Shown: positions 54,961-64,000, counted from the first letter of the stretch. The stretch is 64,000 nucleotides of DNA from Hafnia paralvei ATCC 29927 (GCF_001655005.1 NZ_LXET01000046.1:1-64000), one strand, 5' to 3'. Made by a program: numbers and translations. Notes: generated by a model from the sequence alone, not told the origin.

Positions 54961-55476
54961 TTAGTAAACCAGTACGGCACGACGGTTTTTAGCATAGGCT
55001 GCTTCGTCGTGGCCCAGTACTGCTGGTTTTTCTTTACCGTAAGAAACGATAGAGATCTGATCAGCACCTACGCCTTTACCTTGCAGGTACATCTTAACTG
55101 CGTTAGCACGACGTTCGCCCAGGGCGATGTTGTACTCAGGAGTACCGCGCTCATCCGCATGACCTTCTACAGTCACTTTGTAAGATGGGTTGTTACGCAG
55201 GAAAGCAGCGTGTGCGTCCAGCATCTGAGCGTAGTCAGAGCTTACATCGTACTTGTCTAGACCGAAGTAAACGATGTTATTTTTCTGGAGTTCTTGCATC
55301 TGCAGACGAGCCTGTTCTTCAGAAGACAGGTTGCTGCTGCCGTTTTCCATACCGTTACCAGCGTTAGCACCCATCGCTGATTGATCGTCGTTCGCATTTT
55401 TATGTGAACTACAAGCAGCTACGGCCATAATTGGCAGTGCTAGCATCAGCCCCTTCAGAACTTTGTTCAGTTGCAT
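54961..55476 (-). CDS. pal: Peptidoglycan-associated lipoprotein Pal
   Basis: 171 residues: lipobox LPIMAVAACSS (Cys at about 22), then an OmpA-like domain with TVEGHADERGTPEYNIALGERRA that binds diaminopimelate. The frame is open to 55521, but ATG 55476 (MQLNKVLKGLM) gives the E. coli start. Anchors the outer membrane to the wall with TolB. Confidence 0.96.
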   Translation of the reverse strand: MQLNKVLKGLMLALPIMAVAACSSHKNANDDQSAMGANAGNGMENGSSNLSSEEQARLQMQELQKNNIVYFGLDKYDVSSDYAQMLDAHAAFLRNNPSYKVTVEGHADERGTPEYNIALGERRANAVKMYLQGKGVGADQISIVSYGKEKPAVLGHDEAAYAKNRRAVLVY

Positions 55477-55524
55477 CTCTTTGATCCTTTTATAATTTGC
55501 TATACATATCTTTTTATACATGCA

Positions 55525-56817
55525 TCACAGATACGGCGACCAGGCAGGGAATTTCACCTGACCATCGGTTGCCGGAAGACGCGCTTTGAAACGCCCGTCG
55601 GTCGAGACTAGCTGCAACACGGAACCCAGTCCTTGAGTAGAACTATAGATAACCATGGTACCATTTGGCGCGATACTCGGCGTTTCGTCTAGGAACGTGC
55701 TGGTCAAAACTTGATTCGCATTCGATCCGAGATCCAGTTTAGTGATGTGCTGTGAGCCGCCGCTTGTGCCAACCATGACAAGGAACTTGCCGTCAGAACT
55801 TACGTCGCCATCCTGATTCTGAGAACCTTCCCAGGTCAGACGCTCAGGCGCACCACCATTAATATTGACTTTATAAATCTGTGGACGTCCACCCTGGTCA
55901 GAAGTAAATGCCAGATTTTGGCTGTCCGGGAACCATGAAGGTTCAGTGTTATTGCTACGGCCATCAGTCACCTGACGAATAGCACCTGAGCCCAGATCCA
56001 TAACATACAGATTCAGACTACCGCTTTTCGACAATGCAAACGCCAGTTTGCTACCGTCCGGAGAAAACGCTGGGGCACCATTGTGGCGTGGGAACGACGC
56101 GACCTGACGGATAGCTCCGTTAGAAAGAGTCTGAATCACCAATGCTGATTTACCGCTTTCGAAGGTTACGTAAGCCAGTTTGCTACCGTCTGGAGACCAT
56201 GCCGGAGACATCAACGGCTGCGGTGAACGGTGAACGACGAACTGGTTATAACCATCGTAGTCAGCAACGCGCAGTTCGTATGGGAACTGACCGCCGTTGG
56301 TCTGAACAACATAGGCAATACGCGTGCGGAATGCACCTTTAATACCGGTCAGCTTTTCGAACACTTCATCGCTGCTGGTATGAGCCGCATAACGCAACCA
56401 CTGTTTGGTCACTTTATACTGGTTCTGAGACAGCACGCTACCAGGGTTACCAGAGGTATCAACCATCTGATATGAAACCACATAGCCACCGTCAGCGCTT
56501 GGCTGAACCTGACCAACCACGACGGCATCAATACCTAATGCTGTCCAAGCGGCTGGAGTCACTTCAGCAACGGTCGTTGGCTGTTGTGGCATACGGTTAG
56601 TGTCAATCGGATTGAATTTACCGCTGTTACGTAAATCAGCAGCCACAATTCCACCAATATCTTCAGGAGCAGAACCCGGCCCCATCCATTTGAAAGGCAC
56701 TACACCAATTGGGCGAGCAGTATCCACACCCTGAGTAATCACTATTCGGACTTCCGCGTGGAGCACACTGGCCCACAGGATTAACAGCCCCATCGCTACA
56801 CGAAACGCCTGCTTCAT
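55525..56817 (-). CDS. tolB: Tol-Pal periplasmic protein TolB
   Basis: 430 residues: signal peptide (FRVAMGLLILWASVLHA), an N-terminal alpha/beta domain with the TolA-binding tip, and a six-bladed beta-propeller with repeated WSPDGSKLAY and FSPDGSKLAF motifs that binds Pal. Two ATGs; the second (56817) has gggag at five bases and matches E. coli. Confidence 0.96.
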   Translation of the reverse strand: MKQAFRVAMGLLILWASVLHAEVRIVITQGVDTARPIGVVPFKWMGPGSAPEDIGGIVAADLRNSGKFNPIDTNRMPQQPTTVAEVTPAAWTALGIDAVVVGQVQPSADGGYVVSYQMVDTSGNPGSVLSQNQYKVTKQWLRYAAHTSSDEVFEKLTGIKGAFRTRIAYVVQTNGGQFPYELRVADYDGYNQFVVHRSPQPLMSPAWSPDGSKLAYVTFESGKSALVIQTLSNGAIRQVASFPRHNGAPAFSPDGSKLAFALSKSGSLNLYVMDLGSGAIRQVTDGRSNNTEPSWFPDSQNLAFTSDQGGRPQIYKVNINGGAPERLTWEGSQNQDGDVSSDGKFLVMVGTSGGSQHITKLDLGSNANQVLTSTFLDETPSIAPNGTMVIYSSTQGLGSVLQLVSTDGRFKARLPATDGQVKFPAWSPYL

Positions 56818-56998
56818 CATATCTCCCTTATCTGACCCCGATGGCCACGATAATTTAGCAGAATTTTAACAAACCAACGCACACAAAACTACATATTGCC
56901 CAGTAGAACCATCATATAATTCCGAAACTTTACGTACACTATATGCTGCTTTACTTGGGCTTTTTCTAATGCACTGTTATTCAAACAAAACCAGACAA

Positions 56999-58234
56999 TC
57001 AGTTCGGTTTAAAATCAACAGGCGCATTTTTAAATATCTGGTAAATGGCGTCACTTGGCGGCTTAGGATATTTCGCCATTCTCGCTGCTGCAACTGCAGC
57101 CTGACAAAGCGCTGGGTCTCCACCTTCAGAAGCCACGCTTAGCAGCATGCCGTCTGACGCGAGCTTAATGCGCAGGTTACATACTTTTCCGCTGAAGCTT
57201 GGATCCGTATGAAACTTGCTTTCAATCGCCGCTTGGATCTGTCCAGCATAGTTACTAATATCAGCACCGGAAGCCCCACTCGTTTTACTATTACCCTTGC
57301 CTGCCGCGCCAGCTTTACCGGCACTCCCAGAGGCACCAGCCGCGCCACCACCCTTCGGTGCGTTTTTGCCGTCAGCGAGGCCATCAAACAGGTCGTCAAC
57401 GCCCTCTGCTGCTTTCGCTGCGGCAGCATCGGCCTTTTTCTTGGCATCGGCAGCTTTTTTCGCATCAGCTGCAGCTTTAGCTTCAGTATCTGCTTTAGCC
57501 TTAGCCTCTGCGGCAGCTTGTTTTTTCGCTTCAGCAGCAGCCTCTTTCTTAGCGTCTTCAGCCGCCTTCTTAGCCTCAGCAGCAGCCTGTTTTTTGGCTT
57601 CTTCAGCGGCTTTTTTCGCATCAATAGCCGCTTGTTTTTTTGCTTCAGCTTCGGCCTGTTTTTTTGCCTCTGCTGCCGCTTTCTTAACTTCCTCTTCCGC
57701 CTGTTTCTTCGCAGCTGCTGCGGCGAGGGCGGCTTCTTTGGCGGCCTCCTGCTTCACTTTAGCGGCAGCTAAAGCAGCCTCTTTCTTAGCTTCTTCCGCT
57801 GCTTTTTTTACTTCTTCAGCAGCTTGCTTTTGTGCTTCCTCTGCGGCCTTCTTGGCATCTTCGGCCGCTTTCTTAGCGTCTTCCTGAGCTTGAATTCTCT
57901 CTTTCTCTAACGCTTTTAAGCGCTGTTGCTCTTCAGCCTGCTTTTGTTGTAATTCTTCAGCCTGCTTGTCGGCTTGTTTCTTACGCTCTTGTTGTGCACG
58001 GCGAGCATCACTTTGCAGTTGCTGCTGACGATCATTATATTCTTTAACCATTGCACCGGAATCAACCATGACTGCGTCAATGGCAGATCCACCGCCACCG
58101 CCGCCGCCAGCACTTATCGTTGAATCCTGCATCATTGAGCCCCAGACTAATAATGCTATCAGGACGATATGCAAAATGATTGAAACGATGACGGAGCGAT
58201 TTAGCTTATCGTTTTTCTCAGATGCGTTTACCAC
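56999..58234 (-). CDS. tolA: Tol energy-transducing protein TolA
   Basis: 411 residues in three domains: a membrane anchor (SVIVSIILHIVLIALLVWGS, about 14-33), a long Ala/Lys/Glu-rich helix spanning the periplasm (about 50-300, many KKAAEEAKKQA repeats) and a C-terminal globular domain (ISNYAGQIQAAIESKF) that contacts TolB and Pal. The start is GTG at 58234. Unusual 171-bp gap to tolR. Confidence 0.94.
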   Translation of the reverse strand: MVNASEKNDKLNRSVIVSIILHIVLIALLVWGSMMQDSTISAGGGGGGGSAIDAVMVDSGAMVKEYNDRQQQLQSDARRAQQERKKQADKQAEELQQKQAEEQQRLKALEKERIQAQEDAKKAAEDAKKAAEEAQKQAAEEVKKAAEEAKKEAALAAAKVKQEAAKEAALAAAAAKKQAEEEVKKAAAEAKKQAEAEAKKQAAIDAKKAAEEAKKQAAAEAKKAAEDAKKEAAAEAKKQAAAEAKAKADTEAKAAADAKKAADAKKKADAAAAKAAEGVDDLFDGLADGKNAPKGGGAAGASGSAGKAGAAGKGNSKTSGASGADISNYAGQIQAAIESKFHTDPSFSGKVCNLRIKLASDGMLLSVASEGGDPALCQAAVAAARMAKYPKPPSDAIYQIFKNAPVDFKPN

Positions 58235-58329
58235 GATTCAGTTTCCAAGAGCCAGTATCCCGGAGCCGGTTTCTAAAAGCTCAGTTAAACAAATTGAGTG
58301 TTAAAAACTCACTGCGCAAAACGCAACAC

Positions 58330-58349
58330 GCAGCCTATAAACAGGCTGC
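58330..58349 (-). other. Hairpin between tolR and tolA
   Basis: gcagcct/aggctgc stem with ataaac loop in the 171-bp tolR-tolA gap, which is larger than the 60-odd bp of E. coli. No U tract follows at once; it could be an RNA-processing or attenuation element. Confidence 0.4.
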
Positions 58350-58405
58350 ATGCTAGCGCTTTCATACAGGAATTCCAACACGGATTTTACGCTTTTTTCG
58401 TGTAT

Positions 58406-58828
58406 TTAAATCGGCTGCGTCATTAAGCCAACAGAGGCTACACCGGCCTGATGCAAAAGATTCAACGCTTTTATGATTTCATCATAAGGCACATCTTTCG
58501 CTCCACCGATCAAAAATACCGTTTTCGGGTTGGCTTTCAACTGGGATTGCGCTTCTGCAACCACCTGCTCTGCCGGAAGTTGCTCCATACGATTGTGATC
58601 GACAACAACCGCATACTGCCCTATCCCCGAAACCTCAACGATAACTGGAGGATTATCATTGGTGCTTACCGTTTTTGAATCCGTTGCGTCCGGTAGATCA
58701 ACCTCAACGCTCTGAGTGATGATTGGCGCCGTTGCCATAAAAATCAGCACTAGAACTAACAACACGTCCAGCAATGGAACAATGTTGATCTCAGATTTGA
58801 GCTCGCGACGGCCACTTGATCTCGCCAT
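58406..58828 (-). CDS. tolR: Tol-Pal motor protein TolR
   Basis: 140 residues, ExbD family: one helix (EINIVPLLDVLLVLVLIFMAT) holding the essential aspartate, and a periplasmic domain ending KALNLLHQAGVASVGLMT. With TolQ it turns the proton gradient into TolA movement. Confidence 0.96.
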   Translation of the reverse strand: MARSSGRRELKSEINIVPLLDVLLVLVLIFMATAPIITQSVEVDLPDATDSKTVSTNDNPPVIVEVSGIGQYAVVVDHNRMEQLPAEQVVAEAQSQLKANPKTVFLIGGAKDVPYDEIIKALNLLHQAGVASVGLMTQPI

Positions 58829-58841
58829 GCTAACCTCCTAC

Positions 58842-59525
58842 TTATTTAGATTCGGTAGCAAAAGCCTGACGGTGCAGAATGGCAATGAACTCTTCCATAA
58901 AATTGGTGTAATTCTGTTCAAGCTTATTCACACGCTGATTCAGACGGTTGTAGGCCATAACCGCAGGGATTGCAGCAAACAGACCGATTGCCGTTGCAAT
59001 CAATGCTTCTGCGATACCCGGAGCAACCATTTGTAGGGTTGCCTGTTTTACAGCACCCAAACCAATAAAGGCATGCATAATCCCCCAAACGGTACCGAAC
59101 AGACCGATATACGGGCTGATTGAACCCACGGTACCCAAGAACGGGATATGTGTTTCCAAACCTTCAACTTCACGATTTAATGAAATACGCATTGCACGAG
59201 TCGCACCTTCAATCACGCCATCCGCTGCGTGGCTGTTAACACGGTGCAAGCGCGCAAACTCTTTAAAACCGGAATGGAAGATTTGCTCAGAGCCAGTCAA
59301 GCTATCACGACGAGTTTGGCTTTCCTGATAAAGGCGCGATAGCTCGATCCCAGACCAGAATTTATCTTCGAAAGCTTCAGCATCACGCGTCGCCGCATTC
59401 AAAATGCGGGTACGCTGGATGATAATGGCCCAAGAGGCGATAGAGAAGCACACCAGAACCAGCATGATAAGCTTTACCAGCAGGCTCGCCTTCAAAAATA
59501 AATCGAACATGTTCATGTCAGTCAC
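58842..59525 (-). CDS. tolQ: Tol-Pal motor protein TolQ
   Basis: 227 residues, ExbB/MotA family: three helices, with SIASWAIIIQRTRIL first and GTVGSISPYIGLFGTVWGIMHAF second. Forms the proton channel with TolR. Overlaps ybgC by four bases. Confidence 0.96.
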   Translation of the reverse strand: MTDMNMFDLFLKASLLVKLIMLVLVCFSIASWAIIIQRTRILNAATRDAEAFEDKFWSGIELSRLYQESQTRRDSLTGSEQIFHSGFKEFARLHRVNSHAADGVIEGATRAMRISLNREVEGLETHIPFLGTVGSISPYIGLFGTVWGIMHAFIGLGAVKQATLQMVAPGIAEALIATAIGLFAAIPAVMAYNRLNQRVNKLEQNYTNFMEEFIAILHRQAFATESK

Positions 59526-59926
59526 TGCTTAAACTCCGCGACAATAGACTTGGGAAGCGCAATAGGCTTCATTTGGTTTTGATCGATGCATGCTACCAAC
59601 ACATCTGCTTGGCTTAAAATTTTGCCTTGCGAATTAATGATACGTTGGGCAAACGTGAGAGAAGCCCCTCGTATGGCGGTAATTTCGGTTTCTACCTCCA
59701 GCATGTCATCCAGACGTGCAGGCGACAGATACTCAACCGTCATGCGACGGACAGCAAAAGCGACATGCTCACTCAGCAATTGTTGCTGACTGAAATTATG
59801 TTGGCGCAGCATCTCTGTGCGCGCTCTTTCATAAAAGGCGACGTATCGTGCGTGATAAACCACGCCCCCGGCGTCCGTGTCTTCGTAATATACACGCACC
59901 GGCCATCGGAACATCATAGTACTCAC
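59522..59926 (-). CDS. ybgC: Acyl-CoA thioesterase YbgC
   Basis: 134-residue hotdog-fold thioesterase; VYYEDTDAGGVVYHARYVAFYERARTE is the 4HBT signature with the catalytic aspartate. First gene of the tol-pal operon as in E. coli. Confidence 0.95.
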   Translation of the reverse strand: MSTMMFRWPVRVYYEDTDAGGVVYHARYVAFYERARTEMLRQHNFSQQQLLSEHVAFAVRRMTVEYLSPARLDDMLEVETEITAIRGASLTFAQRIINSQGKILSQADVLVACIDQNQMKPIALPKSIVAEFKQ

Positions 59927-60008
59927 TCTACATCTCAGAAATGCAAATTAACGCGGTTACTATACGCACTTGAAAACAGGTTGGGAATGGGGGAGGTAGA
60001 TGAGAACG

Positions 60009-60047
60009 AAAATAATTATGGATCCGCCGTGGACCCATAATTATTTT
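60009..60047 (-). terminator. Terminator of cydABX-ybgE
   Basis: aaaataattatgg/ccataattatttt stem (13 bp), with a further ggatcc-type pairing inside, 26 bp past ybgE. Ends in T-rich arms on the minus strand. Confidence 0.65.
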
Positions 60048-60072
60048 GCAGATTTACTAACCGTTCTTGACG

Positions 60073-60366
60073 TTAACTGAAGAAATGTAACAAACCGGCA
60101 AGCAAAATAATCACAGCAGGCAACGGAGAGAAAACCGCTTTCCATAGACTGCGGTGGGGGCGGAAACCGACGCCGTGAATAACCCCAGCACAAACCGCCC
60201 ACATAATCAGAAGTCCCTGCCAGATCTCAAGCTCGCTAGTCTTTGCAGCAAAACGCGATGGGTCCCAAAAAACACAAAACGCCACCACTAATGCTAAGAC
60301 CAGTGAAAGGGCCCGAAGCGGGCCCTTGTCCATGATCTGATAGAGCTTATCAGATAAGTTAGCCAT
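60073..60366 (-). CDS. ybgE: Cyd operon membrane protein YbgE
   Basis: 97-residue protein with about three helices, found after cydX in many enterobacteria. ATG overlaps the cydX stop by one base (TAATG). Function unknown. Confidence 0.92.
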   Translation of the reverse strand: MANLSDKLYQIMDKGPLRALSLVLALVVAFCVFWDPSRFAAKTSELEIWQGLLIMWAVCAGVIHGVGFRPHRSLWKAVFSPLPAVIILLAGLLHFFS

Positions 60367-60479
60367 TACTCGGCGTCTTTCGCCGTTGCCTTGGCTTCGC
60401 TGTTTTCAATCGCCATCGCAGTAATGATCGCGAAGAAACAAGCCAGAAGCGTTCCTAAAATCCAGGCAAAATACCACAT
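60366..60479 (-). CDS. cydX: Cytochrome bd-I subunit CydX
   Basis: A 37-residue one-helix protein that I translated directly: it starts MWYFAWILGTLLACFFAII and ends with a charged KATAKDAE tail. Required for activity and haem stability of cytochrome bd-I. Between cydB and ybgE as in E. coli. Confidence 0.95.
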   Translation of the reverse strand: MWYFAWILGTLLACFFAIITAMAIENSEAKATAKDAE

Positions 60480-60491
60480 GGTTGTCGCTCC

Positions 60492-61631
60492 TTAATAAAG
60501 TGTATGCGTGTTTTCTTCGATGTATTTTTTGTCCAGACGGCCAAACATCTTGTAGTAACACCAGATGGTGTACAGCAGCACAATCGGAACAAAAATAATC
60601 GCAACTACGGTCATCACTTGCAGAGTCAACAAGCTAGACGTCGCATCCCACATGGTCAGACTCATGCTTGGGTTGGTGATAGAAGGCATCACGAACGGGA
60701 ACATGGTCACACCGGCAGTCAGAATCACACAGGCAATTGTCAGAGAAGAGAACAGGAATGCCCAGCCCCCTTTCTCAACGCGTGAGCACAGCGTAGTCAA
60801 CAACGGCAGCACCACACCTAAAGCAGGCAGAGCCCACAGGATCGGATACTTGTTGAAGTTCAACAGCCATGCACCAGCCTGATGAGCAACTTCCTTACGC
60901 AGTGGGTTAGACTGCGCAGCGGTATCAATCGCAGAGGTAATCACATAGCCATCAATACCTTTAACCAGCCATACACCAGCCAGCAGGAAAGCAATCGCCA
61001 TCACCAGAGAACAGATCTGCGCCGCAGCACGAGAACGTAAATGGATCTCGCCGGTGGTTTTCATCTGCAGATAGGTTGCGCCCTGCGCCAGCAGCATCGT
61101 CAAGCTCACAACACCCGCCAACAAACCAAATGGATTCAGCAGTTGGAAGAAGTTACCGGTGTAATACAAACGTAGGTATTCATCGATGTGGAACGGAACA
61201 CCCAACAACAGGTTACCGAAGGCTACACCGAAGACTAACGCTGGAACGAAGCTACCGATAAAGATGCCCCAGTCCCACATGTTACGCCAGCGAGTGCTCT
61301 CAATTTTAGAACGGTAATCAAAGCCCACCGGACGGAAGAACAATGAAGCCAGAACCAAAATCATCGCCACATAGAAGCCGGAGAACGCTGCCGCGTACAC
61401 CATTGGCCATGCAGCAAACAACGCCCCACCAGCAGTAACCAACCAAACTTGGTTACCTTCCCAGTGAGGGGCAACCGCGTTAATCATAATACGGCGTTCG
61501 GTATCAGTCTTACCGATGATACGAGAGAGCACACCTACCCCCATATCGAAACCGTCAGTGACTGCGAAGCCAATCAGCAGCACACCCACCAGCAGCCACC
61601 AGACAAATCGCAATACTTCATAATCAAACAT
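60492..61631 (-). CDS. cydB: Cytochrome bd-I ubiquinol oxidase subunit II
   Basis: 379 residues with eight or nine helices; VLLIGFAVTDGFDMGVGVLSR and APHWEGNQVWLVTAGGALFAAWP are CydB signatures. Partner of CydA in the terminal oxidase used at low oxygen. 14 bp after cydA. Confidence 0.96.
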   Translation of the reverse strand: MFDYEVLRFVWWLLVGVLLIGFAVTDGFDMGVGVLSRIIGKTDTERRIMINAVAPHWEGNQVWLVTAGGALFAAWPMVYAAAFSGFYVAMILVLASLFFRPVGFDYRSKIESTRWRNMWDWGIFIGSFVPALVFGVAFGNLLLGVPFHIDEYLRLYYTGNFFQLLNPFGLLAGVVSLTMLLAQGATYLQMKTTGEIHLRSRAAAQICSLVMAIAFLLAGVWLVKGIDGYVITSAIDTAAQSNPLRKEVAHQAGAWLLNFNKYPILWALPALGVVLPLLTTLCSRVEKGGWAFLFSSLTIACVILTAGVTMFPFVMPSITNPSMSLTMWDATSSLLTLQVMTVVAIIFVPIVLLYTIWCYYKMFGRLDKKYIEENTHTLY

Positions 61632-61645
61632 AGCGTGGACTCCTG

Positions 61646-63208
61646 TTAGCGCGCTTCTACTGCATTCGTCTGTTCAAAATGATAACGACCGGTCTTCAGG
61701 CTGCTTGGACCCAGACGAGCGAATTTGAACATCAAATACATTTCTGCGACTAAGAACAGCGTGTACAGACCGCAGATAAGAATAATGGAGAACAGCAGAT
61801 CGCCCGTTGTCAGTGAAGAGTTCGCCACCGCAGTCGGCAATACTTCACCGATAGCCCATGGTTGACGACCATATTCAGCAACAAACCAGCCCGCTTCACA
61901 AGCAATCCAAGGCAATGGAATACCCAGCAGCGCCGCACGGTGCAACCAACGTTTTTTACCTACGTTGCCACGAATTACCGTCCAGAAGGACAGAGCAATA
62001 ATCAGCAACAGCGCAAAGCCACATGCCACCATGATACGGAATGCGAAATACAGTGGAGCAACTTTAGGAATAGAATCTTTAGTTGCAGCCTGAATCTGCT
62101 CTTCGCTAGCCTGAGATGGGTTGTCGGTATAGCGTTTTAGCAACATACCGTAGCCCAAGTCCTGCTTGGCTTTATTGAATTCGTTACGCACAGCTGGATC
62201 GGTATTGCCGGTACGCAGTTCCTGCAGCAATTCATAGGCTTTCATACCGTTACGGATACGAACCTGATGCTGAGCCATCAGCTCTTTCAGGCCAGTCACT
62301 TGCTGATCGAGCGAACGGGTCGCGATCAGGCCAAGAGCGTAAGGGATGTGAATGGCATATTCGTTCGTCATGGTTTCCTGATTAGGAATACCAAACAGAG
62401 TGAATGATGCTGGAGCCGGTTGAGTTTCCCACTCAGCTTCAATAGCTGCCAGTTTGGTTTTCTGCACGTCACCCATTTCGTAACCGGATTCGTCACCCAG
62501 CACGATAACAGACAGTGATGCCGCCAGACCAAACGCCGCCGCAATGGCAAAGGAACGCTTAGCAAATGCGAAGTCACGGCCTTTCAGCAGATAGTAAGAG
62601 CTGATACCTAGAATAAACATGGCGCCAGTGACATAGCCCGCAGAAACGGTGTGCACAAATTTCACCTGAGCAACTGGGTTTAATACCAGCTCAGAGAAGC
62701 TCACCATTTCCATACGCATGGTTTCGAAGTTGAAATCCGAAGCGATTGGGTTCTGCATCCAGCCGTTAGCAACCAAGATCCATAGTGCGGACAGGTTAGA
62801 ACCCAGCGCAACTAACCATGTTGTTGCTAAGTGCTGCACTTTGCCCAGACGATCCCAGCCAAAGAAGAACAGACCAACAAAGGTAGATTCAAGGAAGAAC
62901 GCCATCAGACCCTCGATCGCCAGCGGCGCACCGAAGATGTCTCCAACGTAATGGGAATAATATGACCAGTTAGTCCCGAATTGGAATTCCATGGTTAGAC
63001 CCGTGGCAACCCCAAGTGCAAAGTTGATACCAAACAACTTGCCCCAGAACTTGGTCATATCTTTATAAACTTGCTTGCCAGTCAGGACGTATACCGTTTC
63101 CATGATGGCCAATAAGAACGCCATACCCAGCGTCAATGGCACAAATAGGAAGTGATACATCGCCGTTAAGGCAAACTGTAACCGTGACAGTTCGACAATA
63201 TCCAACAT
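61646..63208 (-). CDS. cydA: Cytochrome bd-I ubiquinol oxidase subunit I
   Basis: 520 residues. Haem ligands: H19 (TAMYHFLFV), H186 in KFVHTVSAGY, and a methionine near 393; the quinol-binding Q loop has GDESGYEMGDVQKTKLAA. The frame is open to 63280, but ATG 63208 has ggag five bases upstream and gives the E. coli start MLDIVELSRLQFAL. Confidence 0.96.
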   Translation of the reverse strand: MLDIVELSRLQFALTAMYHFLFVPLTLGMAFLLAIMETVYVLTGKQVYKDMTKFWGKLFGINFALGVATGLTMEFQFGTNWSYYSHYVGDIFGAPLAIEGLMAFFLESTFVGLFFFGWDRLGKVQHLATTWLVALGSNLSALWILVANGWMQNPIASDFNFETMRMEMVSFSELVLNPVAQVKFVHTVSAGYVTGAMFILGISSYYLLKGRDFAFAKRSFAIAAAFGLAASLSVIVLGDESGYEMGDVQKTKLAAIEAEWETQPAPASFTLFGIPNQETMTNEYAIHIPYALGLIATRSLDQQVTGLKELMAQHQVRIRNGMKAYELLQELRTGNTDPAVRNEFNKAKQDLGYGMLLKRYTDNPSQASEEQIQAATKDSIPKVAPLYFAFRIMVACGFALLLIIALSFWTVIRGNVGKKRWLHRAALLGIPLPWIACEAGWFVAEYGRQPWAIGEVLPTAVANSSLTTGDLLFSIILICGLYTLFLVAEMYLMFKFARLGPSSLKTGRYHFEQTNAVEAR

Positions 63209-63584
63209 CTTGACTCCTTGCTCCTCGCAGGAAGACTCCGACTTGCGGCAACACGGCTTCCGTTCGAGTACGGAAGTCACATAACTACCAGCAGTGAATG
63301 CCCTTCAACAACAAATTGGAACCTCCCCCAATTCCCAGCAGCCTACGCTTTCCAAAACTTCGCTATCGACGTTGAGCAAAATCCACTCCATCAGCATAGT
63401 TCAGAAAACGTTTGCAACGAAAAACCGAAGGAAGATAACAAATATAACAATAAAAACGACTCAGTATTACAGACGGGTAAATAGTACCCCGCCATTCCCA
63501 CACAATAAATAGGTATTTTCGTGTTAGGAATTAGATTTGTGTAGTTAGGTCACGTTTTAGGCAAATGCTTATAATCACCCAAAA

Positions 63585-63598
63585 TTGATCTACAGCAA
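63585..63598. promoter_or_regulatory. FNR-like site upstream of cydA
   Basis: ttgatctacagcaa fits TTGAT-N4-ATCAA with one mismatch; a poorer one is at 63657-63670. FNR represses E. coli cydAB under strict anaerobiosis. Confidence 0.5.
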
Positions 63599-63696
63599 GA
63601 TTAGCAAAACACTCTGTTTAAGGCACTATTTCTGGCATTTTTTTATAGTAATTTCATTGATCTATGTTAAGTAAAAGTATCATAAACGCATTCATG

Positions 63697-63722
63697 GTTA
63701 CTTATTGTTAACTGATTGTTAT
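63697..63722. promoter_or_regulatory. ArcA-like direct repeats upstream of cydA
   Basis: Three GTTA repeats at 63697, 63707 and 63718 (ggttac, gttaac, gttat) with 10-11 bp spacing; the last two give TGTTAActgatTGTTA, close to the ArcA pattern. ArcA activates cydAB at low oxygen. About 490 bp from cydA. Confidence 0.6.
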
Positions 63723-63906
63723 TTATTCTATGCGCTGTTTCTTTTACGTGATTTTTTATTTTCATACCTTCTCATTTTGAATAACAGAGTAATAAACCTG
63801 AGTGACAAATAGTCAGCATACAAGAACGAAAGGTTACGCAAATCAGAGAGACGTTAATGACAGAAGAGGAAAGATAGGTGGACAGGCGCAGCATAAAATA
63901 GCGCAG

Positions 63907-63932
63907 ATAAAAAAGGGCCACCGAAGTGACCC
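63907..63932 (-). terminator. Terminator of an unseen minus-strand gene
   Basis: On the minus strand gggtcac-ttcg-gtggccc followed by six T: a UUCG-tetraloop terminator. It must serve a gene entering from the right. A short open frame (63954-64000, ending in AIIK-stop) or one ending at 63982 (SLEQA-stop) could be its 3' end, but too little is visible to name it. Confidence 0.75.
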
Positions 63933-64000
63933 AATATGTCGAAACACTATGTTTCATTTAATTATCGCAGGAGACAAACCATCAGGCTTGCTCAAGACTC

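Larger units (their letters stand above)
63209..63906. other. Long cydA upstream region
   Basis: About 700 bp without a convincing gene. Contains the ArcA- and FNR-like sites. E. coli cydA also has a long multi-promoter upstream region. AT-rich from 63480 to 63780. Confidence 0.55.

Noticed and set aside
57297..57887. 196-residue Ala/Ser-rich frame antisense to tolA
   Set aside because: An artefact of the repetitive Ala/Lys codons of TolA read on the other strand.

Overview
The window is about 64 kb of chromosome from a member of the Enterobacterales. Most genes look like divergent orthologues of E. coli K-12 genes, and the right two thirds keeps the E. coli 16-17 min order in mirror image: modFE-acrZ-modABC-ybhA, bioA/bioBFCD-uvrB, galETKM, gpmA, aroG, zitB, pnuC-nadA, tRNA-Lys cluster, cpoB-pal-tolBARQ-ybgC-ybgE-cydXBA. 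Moderate GC and the gene content fit Hafnia, Obesumbacterium or a close relative. That placement is inference from general resemblance, not a search result. No insertion sequence, prophage, CRISPR array or rRNA was seen.

Layout. 1-9.7 kb: a structured 3' repeat, yedI, pbpG, tam, eamA, dusC, then two divergent regulator/enzyme pairs (MocR-type with a carboxymuconolactone decarboxylase-like protein; LysR-type with a flavodoxin-fold oxidoreductase) and a small VF530-type protein. 9.7-18.7 kb: uvrB, a HicA-like/HTH two-gene cassette with its own palindromic operator, and the biotin genes around a BirA operator. 18.9-25 kb: ggt, a SWIM/SNF2 helicase and ybhA. 25.1-25.65 kb: a compact locus that reads as an SOS-controlled TisB/IstR-type toxin-antitoxin pair. 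25.66-31.2 kb: molybdate transport and regulation (modCBA, acrZ, modE, modF). 31.2-36.7 kb: a CPBP membrane protease and galETKM with both GalR operators. 36.7-44.1 kb: a second copy of the structured repeat and a Cus-type copper/silver efflux operon whose CusB carries a fused CusF domain. 44.2-53.2 kb: psiF-like gene, Fur-boxed gpmA, Spy-like protein, aroG, an AT-rich CPBP gene, zitB, sigma54-promoted patA, pnuC, nadA. 53.5-54 kb: four identical tRNA-Lys genes. 54.1-63.2 kb: the Tol-Pal envelope operon and cytochrome bd oxidase, followed by a long cydA control region and the edge of an unseen gene.

How the genes work together. Most regions are complete biochemical modules with recognisable control sites: biotin synthesis (BirA), molybdate uptake (ModE), Leloir galactose use (GalR), NAD supply (NadR), DNA repair (LexA and DnaA boxes at uvrB), metal efflux, outer-membrane integrity (Tol-Pal) and low-oxygen respiration (ArcA/FNR-like sites at cydA). 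The two things that stand out beyond conserved synteny are the TisB-like locus, where LexA box, short hydrophobic peptide, 21-nt antisense pairing site, sRNA promoter and sRNA terminator can all be read, and the paired 3' repeat whose hairpin stems differ in sequence but keep their pairing.
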